NCBI GenBank assembly: GCA_012960835.1
Contig: DUAL01000129.1
Coordinates: 1 to 33,416, forward strand
Reading direction: 5' to 3'
From: Flavobacteriales bacterium
GTDB lineage: Bacteria > Bacteroidota > Bacteroidia > Flavobacteriales > BACL11
DNA: 33,416 nucleotides
The notes below the pieces were generated by a model. That model saw only the letters and a program-made list of their open reading frames with translations. It searched no databases and had not been told where the DNA came from. A program made the translations under genes and the position numbers. This document shows positions 25,271 to 33,416 of the stretch, one piece after another (the stretch's first letter is position 1; each line of letters begins with the position of its first letter).

Positions 25271-27017
25271 AAAGGGTTTTTTCAGCTATTTTTTGCTCTA
25301 AATATTTTGATCCTTCTCCCAATTTTTTTGCTTTTCCCCAATAAATTAATGCACTATTGGAATCGCCTAATTGATAACATACATCCCCCAAATGCTCTGT
25401 AATTACAGGACTCAATTTTCCCCCATTTTCATAGGCTTTTATTAGCCAGGTTTTTGCCAATTCATACTCTTTTTTTTGGTATAAAATCCAAGCATAGGTA
25501 TCTTGAAATGAAGCGTTTTCAGGAGACAGCTCGTTACTCTTTTTTGACATTTGGGTTGCTTTCTCTAAGTTTTCGTTTCTAAGAGAAAGATAATAACTGT
25601 AATTATTTAAAACCTGCACATTATCTGGTTCATAAACAAGCGCTAAATCATAAAGAGAATCTGATTTATGGTGCTCATTAATCGTATGATATATGTCGCC
25701 CATAGTAGAATAAAACTGAACCAAAAGGGGTGGGTTTTCAATTACAAATTCCAAACCCATTTCTAAGGAAATCATAGCTTTTTTATAGTTTTTTAGCTGA
25801 GAATTAGCTATGCCATTAAAAAAGTAATAAACTGGATTAGAAGGAAATAACTGAAATGCCTTTTCGCTTTCTGTTTCTAAATCATTATAAGCTTCCAATT
25901 CCGATTCAATAAACAAAAGCTGGCTCCAAACTTGTGGTCTATTTTGGTCCAGTTCAATCACTTTTTTATATTGTATTTTTGCTTCCAAATTTCGTCCATC
26001 TTTATACAAAAAGTCGCCATAAATAGCATGGGCTTTTGGATTTCCAATGTGCGTTTTTACCAAAATTTCACAAAGTTCCATGGCTTGTTCTTTTAATTGC
26101 TCATAATAATCGGTAAGCGAATAATAAGAAATAAGGATGCTCACTTTTACATCAATCGATAATTTAACACTGGAAAAAGCAGCTTTTAATTCCTTGTAGG
26201 ATTCATTATTATTTCCCTGATTTCTATAATAATCAGCCAAAGTTAAATGCACTTTTGCATCCTCAGGGTCTAGCTCTAATATCTTTTTAAATACCTCAAA
26301 CGCTTTGTCCTTTTCATTGTTTAGCAAGTAAAGTTCTGATAATATTTCATAGGCATTAATATCCGTTTTATCAGCATCAATTATTTTTTGAATTTCAGAA
26401 ATTGCCCCATTCACATCATTTTTTTCCAAATACAATTTTTGCTTTTGGATAATTAGATTTTTATCAAATCCTTTGTGTTTTTCTAATTGATTGTAAATTT
26501 TTATTGCTTCTGAGAATTTTCTTGAATAAATGTAATTATCAGCCAATAAATAATAATATTCCTGATTACCAGGGTATTTTTTTATCAGCTGTTTGTATAT
26601 AATTGCAGCTTTTGTGTTTAGCCCATTTGTTGAGAGTAGTTCTGCATAAAGTAACTGATACCATGTATTTCCTTTATTTAAAAGATATGCTTTTTTCGAA
26701 AATTCTAAAGCCGATTCTTCTTGTGCAAATAATTTGTAAATGATTGCTGATTCGTAATAAGGAACGGGGTTTTCTGAATTTATGTTAATACATTTTTCAA
26801 ATTCTTTTAGTGCCTCTTCAAAATTTTCCAAGGATTTAAAGCTGAGAGCATTGTAAAAATGAGTGTTAAATTTGAATTGGTTATTATCTTTTTCAATGTT
26901 GTTTTTTTGTTCTTTTTTAGTATTTTTTCTTGTGGTTCCCTCTGGATAATAGCTTTTCCATTGTGCAAAAGTTTGCACGCTCATAAGACATAATATAATT
27001 AATATCCCTTTTTTCAC
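25263..27017 (-). CDS. Secreted tetratricopeptide-repeat protein
   Basis: Exported TPR protein of 584 residues, role unknown. A signal peptide lies at about 1-19 (SVQTFAQ). TPR units recur along the length, for example EEALKEFEKCININSENPVPYYESA, DKAFEVFKKILELDPEDAKVHLTLADYYRNQGN and EKATQMSKKSNELSPENASFQDTYAW-type repeats. TPR proteins scaffold complexes and this one should lie in the periplasm or at a membrane. It is 3 bp after the nucleotidyltransferase gene and overlaps the DUF4292 gene, suggesting joint function with the lipoprotein. No catalytic domain is visible. Confidence 0.9.
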   Translation of the reverse strand: MKKGILIILCLMSVQTFAQWKSYYPEGTTRKNTKKEQKNNIEKDNNQFKFNTHFYNALSFKSLENFEEALKEFEKCININSENPVPYYESAIIYKLFAQEESALEFSKKAYLLNKGNTWYQLLYAELLSTNGLNTKAAIIYKQLIKKYPGNQEYYYLLADNYIYSRKFSEAIKIYNQLEKHKGFDKNLIIQKQKLYLEKNDVNGAISEIQKIIDADKTDINAYEILSELYLLNNEKDKAFEVFKKILELDPEDAKVHLTLADYYRNQGNNNESYKELKAAFSSVKLSIDVKVSILISYYSLTDYYEQLKEQAMELCEILVKTHIGNPKAHAIYGDFLYKDGRNLEAKIQYKKVIELDQNRPQVWSQLLFIESELEAYNDLETESEKAFQLFPSNPVYYFFNGIANSQLKNYKKAMISLEMGLEFVIENPPLLVQFYSTMGDIYHTINEHHKSDSLYDLALVYEPDNVQVLNNYSYYLSLRNENLEKATQMSKKSNELSPENASFQDTYAWILYQKKEYELAKTWLIKAYENGGKLSPVITEHLGDVCYQLGDSNSALIYWGKAKKLGEGSKYLEQKIAEKTLYE

Positions 27018-27020
27018 CTT

Positions 27021-28022
27021 TTATTTTACTTCAGAAAAATCGCCAATACTTACCTCTTGTTGGGTATTTTTGCCATCAAAGTTTACATGGTTTCCAATCA
27101 TGGAGTTGCTAAGCTTTGCATTAGTAATCATGCTATCGTTTTGAATAATGGTTTTGTTGATAACGCTATTTTCAACTACTGTATTGCTGCCAAGGGAAAC
27201 ATGAGGGCCAATTTTAGCATTTTTAATTATTGTATTAGCCCCTATAAAACAGGGAGGAATCACTTCTGAATTTATAATTTGAACACTGTCATTAATCAAA
27301 TTTCCATTATACTCTAAAACCCTTTCATTTGTATAAATAGTTGCATCCTTATTCCCGCAATCCAGCCACTCCTCTACCTTTCCTGGAGAAAATTTAGTGC
27401 CTTTATTTTTCATATTTTCCAAAGCATTTGTAAGCTGGAATTCCCCTTTGTCTTTTATATTATTATCCAAAAGATATTGCAACTCGCTTCTTAAATATTC
27501 TCCGTTATTAAAATAGTAAATCCCAATAATTGCCAAATCAGAAATAAAGGTTTCTGGCTTTTCTACAAAGTCCGTAATTATATTTTCTTCATTCAATTTT
27601 ACAACACCAAATGCGGATGGGTCGTCAATTTGGCTAACCCAAATAATTCCATCCCTACTGCTATCTAAAGTAAAATCAGCCTTGAATAGTGTATCTGCAA
27701 AGGCAACCACACAATTTCCTTCTAAAGAATCTTTAGCACATAAAATTGCATGAGCTGTTCCAAGCGGCTCATCTTGATAATAGATGCTTCCTTTTGCTCC
27801 GAGTCCTTCTGCCACTTTTACTAAACTTTCTTCTACTTCTTTTCCGAAATCACCAATTACAAATGCAATTTCGTCTACTTTTTTTCCACATACTTTTACA
27901 ATATCCTCCACTAGCCACTGTACAATTGGCTTTCCTGCAACCGGAATAAGTGGTTTTGGAATAGTGAGAGTGTGTGGCCTTAAACGTGATCCTCTACCCG
28001 CCATTGGAACTATAATTTTCAT
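27021..28022 (-). CDS. Sugar-phosphate nucleotidyltransferase with C-terminal left-handed beta-helix
   Basis: Nucleotide-sugar pyrophosphorylase (NTP transferase family), 333 residues. The N-terminal domain begins MKIIVPMAGRGSRLRPHTL and continues IPKPLIPVAGKPIVQWL, the GxGxR..P..PKPL signature. YQDEPLGTAHAI and VVAFADTLF follow, then GEFQLTNAL and EEWLDCG near the active site. The C-terminal part (about 245-325) has hexapeptide-like repeats (IGANTIIKNAKIGPHVSLGSNTVVENS), a left-handed beta-helix. Substrate could be glucose-1-phosphate with dTTP (RmlA-like) or UTP; it cannot be fixed from the motifs. It stands between dut and the TPR gene, and near a flippase, consistent with surface polysaccharide synthesis. 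Confidence 0.9.
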   Translation of the reverse strand: MKIIVPMAGRGSRLRPHTLTIPKPLIPVAGKPIVQWLVEDIVKVCGKKVDEIAFVIGDFGKEVEESLVKVAEGLGAKGSIYYQDEPLGTAHAILCAKDSLEGNCVVAFADTLFKADFTLDSSRDGIIWVSQIDDPSAFGVVKLNEENIITDFVEKPETFISDLAIIGIYYFNNGEYLRSELQYLLDNNIKDKGEFQLTNALENMKNKGTKFSPGKVEEWLDCGNKDATIYTNERVLEYNGNLINDSVQIINSEVIPPCFIGANTIIKNAKIGPHVSLGSNTVVENSVINKTIIQNDSMITNAKLSNSMIGNHVNFDGKNTQQEVSIGDFSEVK

Positions 28023-28035
28023 TATTTTATTTGTT

Positions 28036-28470
28036 TTATTTTACGCCAGTGCTTCCAAATCCTCCTGATCCCCTTTCGGTTTCTACAAGTTCTATAACTT
28101 CCTCCCAATTTGCTTGTTCGTGTTTTGCAATCACCATTTGCGCCACTCTTTCCCCGTCTTCAATTACAAACTCTTTATCTGATAAATTCACCAAAATAAC
28201 TCCTATTTCCCCTCTATAATCTGCATCAATGGTTCCGGGTGAATTTAAAACGGTTATTCCTTTTTTATATGCTAATCCACTTCTTGGTCTGACTTGTGCT
28301 TCATAGCCAACAGGAAGTTCTATAAAAAGTCCTGTTTTTACTAATGTTCGCTCTAATGTTTTAAGGACAATTGGATCTTCTAAGTTTGCCCTTAAATCCA
28401 TCCCAGCCGACTGATTTGTCGCATAGTGTGGCAAATCATGTTTTGATTTATTTACAATTTTTACTTTCAT
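28036..28470 (-). CDS. dut: Deoxyuridine 5'-triphosphate nucleotidohydrolase (dUTPase)
   Basis: Trimeric dUTPase of 144 residues that hydrolyses dUTP to dUMP and pyrophosphate, preventing uracil incorporation and feeding dTMP synthesis. All five family motifs are visible: AGMDLRA, RPRSGLA, GTIDADYRGEIGV (with the catalytic Asp), ERVAQMVI, and the C-terminal Gly-rich RGSGGFGSTG. It is 3 bp after the flippase gene and 13 bp before the nucleotidyltransferase gene. Confidence 0.97.
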   Translation of the reverse strand: MKVKIVNKSKHDLPHYATNQSAGMDLRANLEDPIVLKTLERTLVKTGLFIELPVGYEAQVRPRSGLAYKKGITVLNSPGTIDADYRGEIGVILVNLSDKEFVIEDGERVAQMVIAKHEQANWEEVIELVETERGSGGFGSTGVK

Positions 28471-28473
28471 TTT

Positions 28474-29955
28474 TTAGTCGAATAATTCAGGTTCGGAAAT
28501 TACTTCTTTTTTTGATTTCTCTAAAATAATAACTGCTACTATAAACACAAATAAATAAACGGTATTTATTAGCATAGAAGTATCGAAATAAGCACTTATT
28601 TTATAAAGCCCAAAAGAAAGAATTATATAGGTAAACACTCTTTTAAAATCATAAGGAATTGGATAGTGTTTTCTTCCTATTAAAAGAGATGCCAACATCA
28701 TGCTAAAATAGCAAGCCAATGTTGCCCATGCTGAACCGACAAAACCAATTTTTGGGATCAATAATATATTTAATCCTAAAGTGATGATGGCTCCAAAAAT
28801 AGCAAGCATGGCGCCATACCCTGTCTTTTCTGTTAGTTTATACCATATCGAAAGGTTGTAATAAATCCCTAAAAATAAATTTGCCATAAGTAAAATCGGC
28901 ACTATTTCTATTCCCTTTTCGTGATGAAAAGAACTGCCAATAAATTGTTTTACCACATCCAAATAAAGCATTACAGCCAAAAAGATTAAAGATGCCAAAA
29001 TGGTAAAGTATTTAAGTACGTCCGCATATATTTTTCTAGAATTATGTTGTTTTTCTTGTGAAAAAAAGAAAGGCTCAGCTGCAAAACGAAAAGTTTGAAT
29101 AAATAAAATCATAATTATTGAAATCTTATAAAAAGCACCATACACACCAATTACTGCCATTTTATCGACTGTGTCTGGCAACAAATGTTTTAATAAAATT
29201 CTATCAATGGTTTCATTAGTCATTCCGGCCAAACCAGCTACCAATAGCGGCAGTGCATACCACATCATTTTTTTCCAAAGCATAGTGTTAAATTTCCAGC
29301 TGGATTTTATCATTTCAGGGAATAACATAAGTATTGTAACCCCGCTAGCAATCAAATTGGCAATAAAAATATATCCAATACCCACAGCTGGATCATACAC
29401 TGAATTCACAAAACCAGTAGTCGGCAGACCGTTTTCAACTGCATAAGGGCAATAAATAATAAAGAAAAGATTTAGTCCAATATTAATAAAAATATTCACC
29501 AAACGAACCAGGGCAAAACGGGCTGCCTGTCTTTGCTCTCTGAGTTTTGCAAATGAAATTGAGGAGATTGCATCGAGCCCAATAATAAGTGCAAACCACA
29601 TTACATACTCAGGATGGTTTGGATATTCTAACCAATTGGAAATGGGTAGTTGATAAAAAATCATTAGTCCTACAAAGACTATTGAGCTAATAATTAAGGA
29701 AATTAAGCTTGTGCTGTATACTAATTTCTTGTCGTATTGTTTTTGGGAAAACCTAAAAAAAGCTGTTTCTAATCCGTAAGTAAGTATAATTACCAAAAAA
29801 GCAACATAGGCATATAGCTCGGTGACGACTCCATATTCAGCTGGGATAAAATAGCGCGTATAAAGGGGAACTAATAAATAATTGAGTAGTCGCCCTACTA
29901 TGCTGCTTAACCCATAAATAGCGGTTTGCCCAGCTAATTGTTTTAAAGGATTCAA
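28474..29955 (-). CDS. Polysaccharide flippase (MATE/Wzx-like MOP superfamily)
   Basis: Integral inner-membrane protein of 493 residues with many hydrophobic segments, consistent with the 12-14 helices of the MOP flippases. The N-terminus (KQLAGQTAIYGLSSIVGRLLNYLLVPLYTRYF) has the G-x-x-S-I-x-G-R-x-x-N-Y pattern of polysaccharide flippases. It would move a lipid-linked sugar intermediate across the inner membrane; the exact lipid-linked substrate is unknown. A neighbouring nucleotidyltransferase in the same operon fits a polysaccharide or lipid-linked glycan pathway. It is 3 bp after the enoyl-CoA hydratase gene and 3 bp before dut. Confidence 0.88.
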   Translation of the reverse strand: MNPLKQLAGQTAIYGLSSIVGRLLNYLLVPLYTRYFIPAEYGVVTELYAYVAFLVIILTYGLETAFFRFSQKQYDKKLVYSTSLISLIISSIVFVGLMIFYQLPISNWLEYPNHPEYVMWFALIIGLDAISSISFAKLREQRQAARFALVRLVNIFINIGLNLFFIIYCPYAVENGLPTTGFVNSVYDPAVGIGYIFIANLIASGVTILMLFPEMIKSSWKFNTMLWKKMMWYALPLLVAGLAGMTNETIDRILLKHLLPDTVDKMAVIGVYGAFYKISIIMILFIQTFRFAAEPFFFSQEKQHNSRKIYADVLKYFTILASLIFLAVMLYLDVVKQFIGSSFHHEKGIEIVPILLMANLFLGIYYNLSIWYKLTEKTGYGAMLAIFGAIITLGLNILLIPKIGFVGSAWATLACYFSMMLASLLIGRKHYPIPYDFKRVFTYIILSFGLYKISAYFDTSMLINTVYLFVFIVAVIILEKSKKEVISEPELFD

Positions 29956-29958
29956 CTG

Positions 29959-30732
29959 TTAAAAATTTGCTTTTCTTTTTTCTAAAAATGCATTTGTTCC
30001 TTCTTTAAATTCTTCCGACTCAAAACAATTTCCAAATTCTTTTTTCTCCACTTCAAAACCATTTATACCCTCTTCAAATCCTGCATTCACAGCTTTAATT
30101 GCTTTAGCAATTGCACTAGGTGAATTACGAATAATTTTAGAAGCTATTTTTTCTGCTAATGGAATTAATTTCTCTTGGGTACAAAAATAATTTACCAATC
30201 CCCAACTTTTTGCATCTGCTGCCAATATCATTCCTGCAGTTGTAATCATCTCCATTGCTTTTCCTTTTCCTACTAAATTAGCCAACCTTTGAGTTCCTCC
30301 ATAGCCAGGAATTACGCCTAAGGAAACTTCTGGTAACCCCATTTTTGCATTTTCAGATGCAATGCGAATATGGCAAGCCATGGCAAGTTCTAATCCCCCT
30401 CCCAGTGCAAAACCATTAATTGCCGCAATGCTTGGAGTTCCACAATTTTCAAGCAAATCAAATAAACTTTCTTGTCCTTTTCTTGCTAGGTTTTCTCCTT
30501 CTTTTTTGGAGTAATTAGCAAATTCTTTTATGTCCGCTCCCGCTACAAAAGCTTTATCTTCAGCTCCGGTAATTATCATACATTTTATTGATTTATCATT
30601 TTCTGCTAAAGTGATTGCACTGCTTAATTCGGCTATTGTTTCCGCATTTAAAGCGTTTAGTTGTTTTGAGCGATTTATTGTAATGTATGCAATTGCATTT
30701 TTGCATTCAAACAATATATTTTTGTAGTCCAT
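29959..30732 (-). CDS. Enoyl-CoA hydratase/isomerase (crotonase family)
   Basis: Cytoplasmic crotonase-fold enzyme, 257 residues, acting on enoyl-CoA thioesters. Oxyanion-hole segments are visible (AGADIKEF and INGFALGGGLELAMAC). Both catalytic glutamates of the crotonases appear to be conserved: one in GGGLELAMAC and one in GLPEVSLGVIPGYGGTQRL. The C-terminal helices (KSWGLVNYFC and NAFLEKRKANF) complete the fold. It is the first gene of the eleven-gene minus-strand operon and has a promoter just upstream. Its metabolic role (fatty acid or amino-acid catabolism) is not linked in an obvious way to the envelope genes behind it. Confidence 0.93.
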   Translation of the reverse strand: MDYKNILFECKNAIAYITINRSKQLNALNAETIAELSSAITLAENDKSIKCMIITGAEDKAFVAGADIKEFANYSKKEGENLARKGQESLFDLLENCGTPSIAAINGFALGGGLELAMACHIRIASENAKMGLPEVSLGVIPGYGGTQRLANLVGKGKAMEMITTAGMILAADAKSWGLVNYFCTQEKLIPLAEKIASKIIRNSPSAIAKAIKAVNAGFEEGINGFEVEKKEFGNCFESEEFKEGTNAFLEKRKANF

Positions 30733-30752
30733 CTTTTTAGATAATTTTTATA

Positions 30753-30760
30753 CAAATATA
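30753..30760 (-). promoter_or_regulatory. -7 promoter element for the eleven-gene envelope operon
   Basis: On the minus strand this reads TATATTTG, an exact TAnnTTTG match, 20 bases before the enoyl-CoA hydratase ATG. It sits between the atpG terminator (30784-30814) and the gene. A -33 TTG at optimal spacing was not seen. Confidence 0.5.
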
Positions 30761-30783
30761 AAAGTTTCAATCATTTCTAAAAT

Positions 30784-30814
30784 AAAAAACCCACTTACTA
30801 ATAGTGGGTTTTTT
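30784..30814. terminator. Strong rho-independent terminator after atpG
   Basis: AAAAAACCCACT, a 7-base loop, then AGTGGGTTTTTT gives a 12-bp perfect stem including the A/T tracts. It works for minus-strand transcription leaving atpG (23 bp downstream of its stop) and also looks usable from the other strand. It insulates the ATP synthase operon from the operon that starts at 30732. Confidence 0.92.
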
Positions 30815-30837
30815 AACAATTATATTTAATTTGTTTT

Positions 30838-31701
30838 TTATCCGTTAAGCGCTTCTGCTCCTCCTACAATTTCCAGAATTTCTCCAGTAATAGCCGCTTG
30901 TCTTGCTTTGTTGTAGAAAAGGGTTAAGTCATCTTTCAAATCGTTAGCATTGTCGGTTGCTTTGTGCATGGCAGTCATTCTAGCGCCATGCTCTGCTGCA
31001 TGAGAATCCAATATCGCCTTAAAAAGTTGTGTCTTCAAAGATTTTGGGATTAACACATCTACAATTTCTTCTTTGGAAGGTTCAAAAATATAATCTCCAA
31101 TAGTAGCCGATTCATCTTCTGGCGTTTCAACTGGTAAATAATTTTCATTCATAATTATTTGGGTTGCCGCATTTTTAAACTGATTATATACCAAAAATAC
31201 TTTGTCGTATTTTGCGTTAGCAAAATCATTCATTATACTTTCTGCAATTTCGGAAACTGCCTCAAATGTAATCTCATTATACAAATCATCATGAGTGCTG
31301 ATTACATTAAACCCCTTTTTTGGAAAATCTTCTGATGATTTTTTCCCAATCGAAATAATGCTAGAATTACAGTTTTCGAACTCCTGTTTTATTAATGCTG
31401 TTGTGCGTTTAATAATATTAGAATTAAATCCTCCACAAAGTCCTCTGTTTGAGGTTATTGTTACAAAAAGAATGTTCTTTTCTTCTCTTTCTTTCGAAAA
31501 TGTATTTCCATCTCCGCTATCTAAACTTGCGCTTAAATTAACAAGCATCTCAGTTAGTTTATTTGCGTATGGCCTTAGTTGAATAATTGCATCCTGAGCT
31601 CTTTTTAGTTTAGCGGCAGATACCATCTTCATGGCAGAGGTAATCTGTATGGTAGATTCAACAGAAGAAATTCTTATTCGTATTTCTTTAAGGTTTGCCA
31701 T
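30838..31701 (-). CDS. atpG: ATP synthase F1 subunit gamma
   Basis: Central rotor stalk of F1Fo ATP synthase, 287 residues. The N-terminal coiled coil starts MANLKEIRIRISSVESTIQITSAMKMVSAAKLKRAQ, the standard gamma signature. The segment LFVTITSNRGLCGGFNSNI is conserved. The C-terminal coiled coil (HGARMTAMHKATDNANDLKDDLTL and YNKARQAAITGEILEIVGGAEAL) carries the family's final signature. It is 3 bp after atpA. No atpD or atpC follows; a terminator comes instead, so the beta and epsilon subunits must be encoded elsewhere. Confidence 0.97.
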   Translation of the reverse strand: MANLKEIRIRISSVESTIQITSAMKMVSAAKLKRAQDAIIQLRPYANKLTEMLVNLSASLDSGDGNTFSKEREEKNILFVTITSNRGLCGGFNSNIIKRTTALIKQEFENCNSSIISIGKKSSEDFPKKGFNVISTHDDLYNEITFEAVSEIAESIMNDFANAKYDKVFLVYNQFKNAATQIIMNENYLPVETPEDESATIGDYIFEPSKEEIVDVLIPKSLKTQLFKAILDSHAAEHGARMTAMHKATDNANDLKDDLTLFYNKARQAAITGEILEIVGGAEALNG

Positions 31702-31704
31702 AGA

Positions 31705-33285
31705 TTATTTTACGTACTTTTTTGAAAGGTCAGTAGTTACTTTTTTAATAGTAGATGTGATTTTCTCTGTTAGTTTCCCTACTGCCAAATCATCTAAAAT
31801 ATTTTGGTGTTTTTGATGCATAAAAGAAATGAATTCGGTTTCAAACTCCTTGATTTTATTAACCGGAACGTCCATCAATAGTCCATTGGTTCCACAATAA
31901 ATTATGGCTGCTTGTTCTTCTACTCTTAGTGGGGAATATTGTCCTTGTTTAAGAATTTCCACATTTCTTTTTCCTTTTTCAATAATAGCAGTAGTTGCAG
32001 CATCCAAATCAGAACCAAATTTTGCAAAGGCTTCCAATTCTCTATATTGTGCTTGGTCTAATTTTAAGGTTCCTGCAATCTTTTTCATGGATTTAATTTG
32101 CGCATTCCCGCCAACACGAGAAACTGAAATCCCCACATTAATTGCCGGACGAACACCTGATAAAAATAAATTGGATTCTAAGAAAATCTGTCCATCAGTA
32201 ATAGAAATTACATTGGTTGGGATGTATGCAGAAACATCCCCTGCTTGTGTTTCAATAATTGGGAGGGCTGTTAATGATCCGCCACCTTTTACTTTTCCTT
32301 TTAATGATTCTGGCAAGTCATTCATTTGGGCAGCAATTTTATCATCATTAATCACTTTTGCAGCACGCTCTAATAATCTTGAATGTAAATAAAACACATC
32401 CCCAGGATATGCTTCTCTCCCTGGAGGTCTTCTAAGTAAAAGGGAAACTTCACGATAAGCAACTGCTTGTTTTGATAAATCATCAAATACAATTAGTGCA
32501 GGACGACCTGTATCTCTAAAATATTCACCAATAGCAGCTCCAGCAAATGGCGCATAAAATTGCATTGGCGCAGGATCAGAAGCGTTTGCGGAAATAATTA
32601 TAGTATATGCTAAAGCTCCAACATCTTCTAATTTTTTGGCCAATGCTGCAACAGTTGATGCTTTTTGTCCAATTGCTACATAAATGCAAAATACGGGTTC
32701 ACCTCTTTCGTAGAATTCTTTTTGGTTGATAATCGTATCGATTACAACAGCTGTTTTTCCTGTTTGCCTATCACCAATTACCAATTCTCTTTGCCCTCTC
32801 CCTATCGGAATCATAGCATCAATCGCTTTAATTCCTGTTTGAAGTGGTTCATTTACTGGCTGTCGGAAAATAACCCCTGGAGCCTTTCTTTCAATGGGCA
32901 TTTCAAAAGTTTCTCCTTTAATTGGTCCCTTTCCATCAATTGGAATTCCAATAGTATTTATTACGCGCCCCAACATTCCTTCTCCCACATTAATAGAAGC
33001 AATTTTTTTGGTTCGCTTTACTACATCCCCTTCTTTAATCCCCTTTGATGGACCTAAAAGAACCGCTCCAATATTATCCTCTTCCAGGTTTAAAACGATT
33101 GCTTTTATTCCGTTTTCAAATTCAATTAGCTCTCCTGATTGAACATTTGTTAGGCCATAAATTCGAGCAATACCATCCCCTACTTGTAATACGGTTCCTA
33201 CTTCTTGTAGATCAGATTCTGATTTGAATCCTGCTAATTGTTGTCTTAAAATTGCTGATACCTCAGCTGGTTTTATTTCTGCCAT
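31705..33285 (-). CDS. atpA: ATP synthase F1 subunit alpha
   Basis: Non-catalytic nucleotide-binding subunit of the F1 hexamer, 526 residues. The N-terminal beta-barrel (VGTVLQVGDGIARIYGL) precedes a nucleotide-binding domain with Walker A GDRQTGKT at 171-178 and the conserved FDDLSKQAVAYREVSLLLRRPPGREAYPGDVFYLHSRLLERA-type region that marks alpha/beta subunits. The C-terminal helical domain follows (LDQAQYRELEAFAKFGSDLD). It lies 16 bp downstream of atpH. Confidence 0.98.
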   Translation of the reverse strand: MAEIKPAEVSAILRQQLAGFKSESDLQEVGTVLQVGDGIARIYGLTNVQSGELIEFENGIKAIVLNLEEDNIGAVLLGPSKGIKEGDVVKRTKKIASINVGEGMLGRVINTIGIPIDGKGPIKGETFEMPIERKAPGVIFRQPVNEPLQTGIKAIDAMIPIGRGQRELVIGDRQTGKTAVVIDTIINQKEFYERGEPVFCIYVAIGQKASTVAALAKKLEDVGALAYTIIISANASDPAPMQFYAPFAGAAIGEYFRDTGRPALIVFDDLSKQAVAYREVSLLLRRPPGREAYPGDVFYLHSRLLERAAKVINDDKIAAQMNDLPESLKGKVKGGGSLTALPIIETQAGDVSAYIPTNVISITDGQIFLESNLFLSGVRPAINVGISVSRVGGNAQIKSMKKIAGTLKLDQAQYRELEAFAKFGSDLDAATTAIIEKGKRNVEILKQGQYSPLRVEEQAAIIYCGTNGLLMDVPVNKIKEFETEFISFMHQKHQNILDDLAVGKLTEKITSTIKKVTTDLSKKYVK

Positions 33286-33301
33286 TTTTTTGTTTTTTTA
33301 A

Positions 33302-33416
33302 TTAGAAATCCTGTATATACAAGTTTTTGTTAAATATTTGTCTTAATTCACAAATTGCTTTAGATACACTTGCGTCTAATTGCTTATCTCCCATTCTGAT
33401 GATTGCTCCACCAATA
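33302..33416 (-). CDS. atpH: ATP synthase subunit delta, C-terminal part only
   Basis: Partial gene, 5' end outside the window. The visible 38 residues end GGAIIRMGDKQLDASVSKAI, then CELRQIFNKNLYIQDF and a TAA stop. The G-G-x-I-x-R-x-G-D-K-x-x-D-x-S-V pattern is the conserved C-terminal signature of the delta subunit (stator stalk). The order atpH-atpA-atpG fits a normal F-type operon. Confidence 0.9.
   Translation of the reverse strand, partial: IGGAIIRMGDKQLDASVSKAICELRQIFNKNLYIQDF

Noticed and set aside
31904..32392. Plus-strand open reading frame of 162 residues opposite atpA
   Set aside because: It is a shadow of the well-supported atpA coding sequence, without a recognisable domain.

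Overview
The window looks like a core-genome segment of a Bacteroidota bacterium, most likely of flavobacterial type. The DNA is visibly AT-rich. Genes start with few Shine-Dalgarno sequences but with TAnnTTTG-type -7 promoter elements. Four proteins carry (or seem to carry) type IX secretion system (T9SS) C-terminal sorting tails, and one of these is a PorZ-like T9SS component. Bacteroidota-typical families of unknown function (DUF4175, DUF4292, DUF4837) are present. The ATP synthase operon ends after atpG. I see no insertion sequences, prophage genes, CRISPR arrays or toxin-antitoxin/defence genes.

Left part (1-8463). folB (partial) and gltX lie on the minus strand and overlap by one base. 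They diverge from a plus-strand group: a large DUF4175 membrane/coiled-coil protein, ybeY, mnmG and a zinc-ribbon methyltransferase, with two 4-base ATGA overlaps. A parS-like 16-bp imperfect palindrome sits directly before the mnmG start codon. Two short secreted-protein genes follow as separate units (8647-11174): a fibronectin type III protein and a thioredoxin-fold protein, both with probable T9SS tails. A strong bidirectional terminator and a minus-strand tRNA-Arg(UCG) close this part.

Middle (11399-19311). A tight plus-strand operon runs porZ-like, recO, a TonB-dependent receptor and a secreted Asp-box beta-propeller protein with a T9SS tail. It collides tail to tail, with overlapping stop codons, with the operon on the other strand.

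Right part (33416 down to 19308, all minus strand). The end of an ATP synthase operon (atpH partial, atpA, atpG, terminator) is followed by an eleven-gene envelope and housekeeping operon: enoyl-CoA hydratase, polysaccharide flippase, dut, sugar nucleotidyltransferase, TPR protein, DUF4292 lipoprotein (LolB-like in appearance), EnvC-like murein hydrolase activator, tatA, gatA, LysM lytic transglycosylase and DUF4837 lipoprotein. Most junctions are 3-15 bp or overlaps. The cell-wall genes (envC, tatA, mltD-like) and the lipoprotein/polysaccharide genes suggest envelope assembly as the shared theme.

Nothing here is clearly a new defence or mobile system. The items most worth checking are the parS-like site before mnmG, the LolB-like DUF4292 protein, the EnvC-TatA-transglycosylase linkage, the PorZ-RecO-receptor-propeller operon and the unusual C-terminal tail of the fibronectin protein. 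No database searches were run; all assignments come from recognising sequence motifs and gene order.
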